From Hymenopellis radicata (taxonomy: Eukaryota > Basidiomycota > Agaricomycetes > Agaricales > Physalacriaceae): a DNA stretch of 17,226 nucleotides. The notes beneath the pieces are model-generated. The model was given only the letters and a program-made list of their open reading frames with translations, was not told the origin of the DNA and did not search any database. Shown piece after piece: positions 17,225 to 17,226 of this stretch. Positions within the stretch are counted from its first letter, which is position 1. Each line of letters starts with the position of its first letter. The DNA lies in NCBI GenBank assembly GCA_015501595.1, contig JADNRX010000962.1:1-17226 (forward strand). The letters run 5' to 3'. A program made the translations under genes and the position numbers.

Positions 17225-17226
17225 GA

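Noticed and set aside
17180..17226. GGTTCGA at the window end resembling a tRNA T-arm
   Set aside because: No cloverleaf partner arms are present upstream, and the bases are part of a good minus-strand coding frame (EPNPNDLAYQML).
1..17226. CRISPR array, prophage, integron or toxin-antitoxin system
   Set aside because: No regularly spaced repeats or bacterial-type genes; intron structure and gene families are fungal.

Overview
The window reads as nuclear DNA of a filamentous fungus, most likely a basidiomycete (Agaricomycetes). Genes are split by many introns of about 45-56 bases with GT...AG ends and CTRAY-like branch sites. There is a long-coding LINE retrotransposon, a secreted type-B carboxylesterase, and an intronless F-box-like protein of the coiled-coil plus LPSEILSRIF type. 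Nothing looks bacterial: there are no operons or ribosome binding sites. The assignment comes from gene style only; no database search was possible.

Layout. 1-2500: minus-strand exons of an unidentified multi-pass membrane protein, clearest at 543-1049, mixed with decayed or unassignable sequence. 2768-3100: a short, probably broken plus-strand coding remnant. 3378-3514: a G-quadruplex-like G-run cluster, a TATAAAA box and a short host reading frame. 3515-7120: a 5'-truncated LINE with an exact 17-bp target-site duplication (3498-3514 and 7121-7137) and an A8 tail. It carries reverse transcriptase, a Cys cluster, RNase H and a zf-RVT-like finger, is broken by two 1-nt deletions, and is itself interrupted by a 244-bp MITE (5704-5947) with imperfect TIRs and a TA duplication. 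7138-7709: sequence rich in GGTATGG/CCATACC, with a perfect 9-bp hairpin.

7710-9922: secreted carboxylesterase on the plus strand, rebuilt here as 11 coding exons with one apparent frameshift. 9923-10532: non-coding, with a duplicated ~70-80 bp unit. 10533-11170 (minus): a three-exon, 184-residue basic protein with a nuclear-localisation-like tract. 11242-13432 (minus): two neighbouring Cys-tailed reading units that look distantly related, both with frame breaks. 13433-15052: no confident gene. 15053-16690: intronless F-box-like protein, 545 residues. 16971-17224 (minus): the 3' end of a gene running out of the window, with a frameshift near 17095.

The genes do not form an obvious pathway. 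The region looks like accessory, repeat-rich chromosome in which transposition and small indels have damaged several genes. The best-supported new observations are the exact nested LINE/MITE structure, in which removing the MITE restores the LINE frame, and the esterase frameshift, which an alternative in-frame 3' splice site would bypass.
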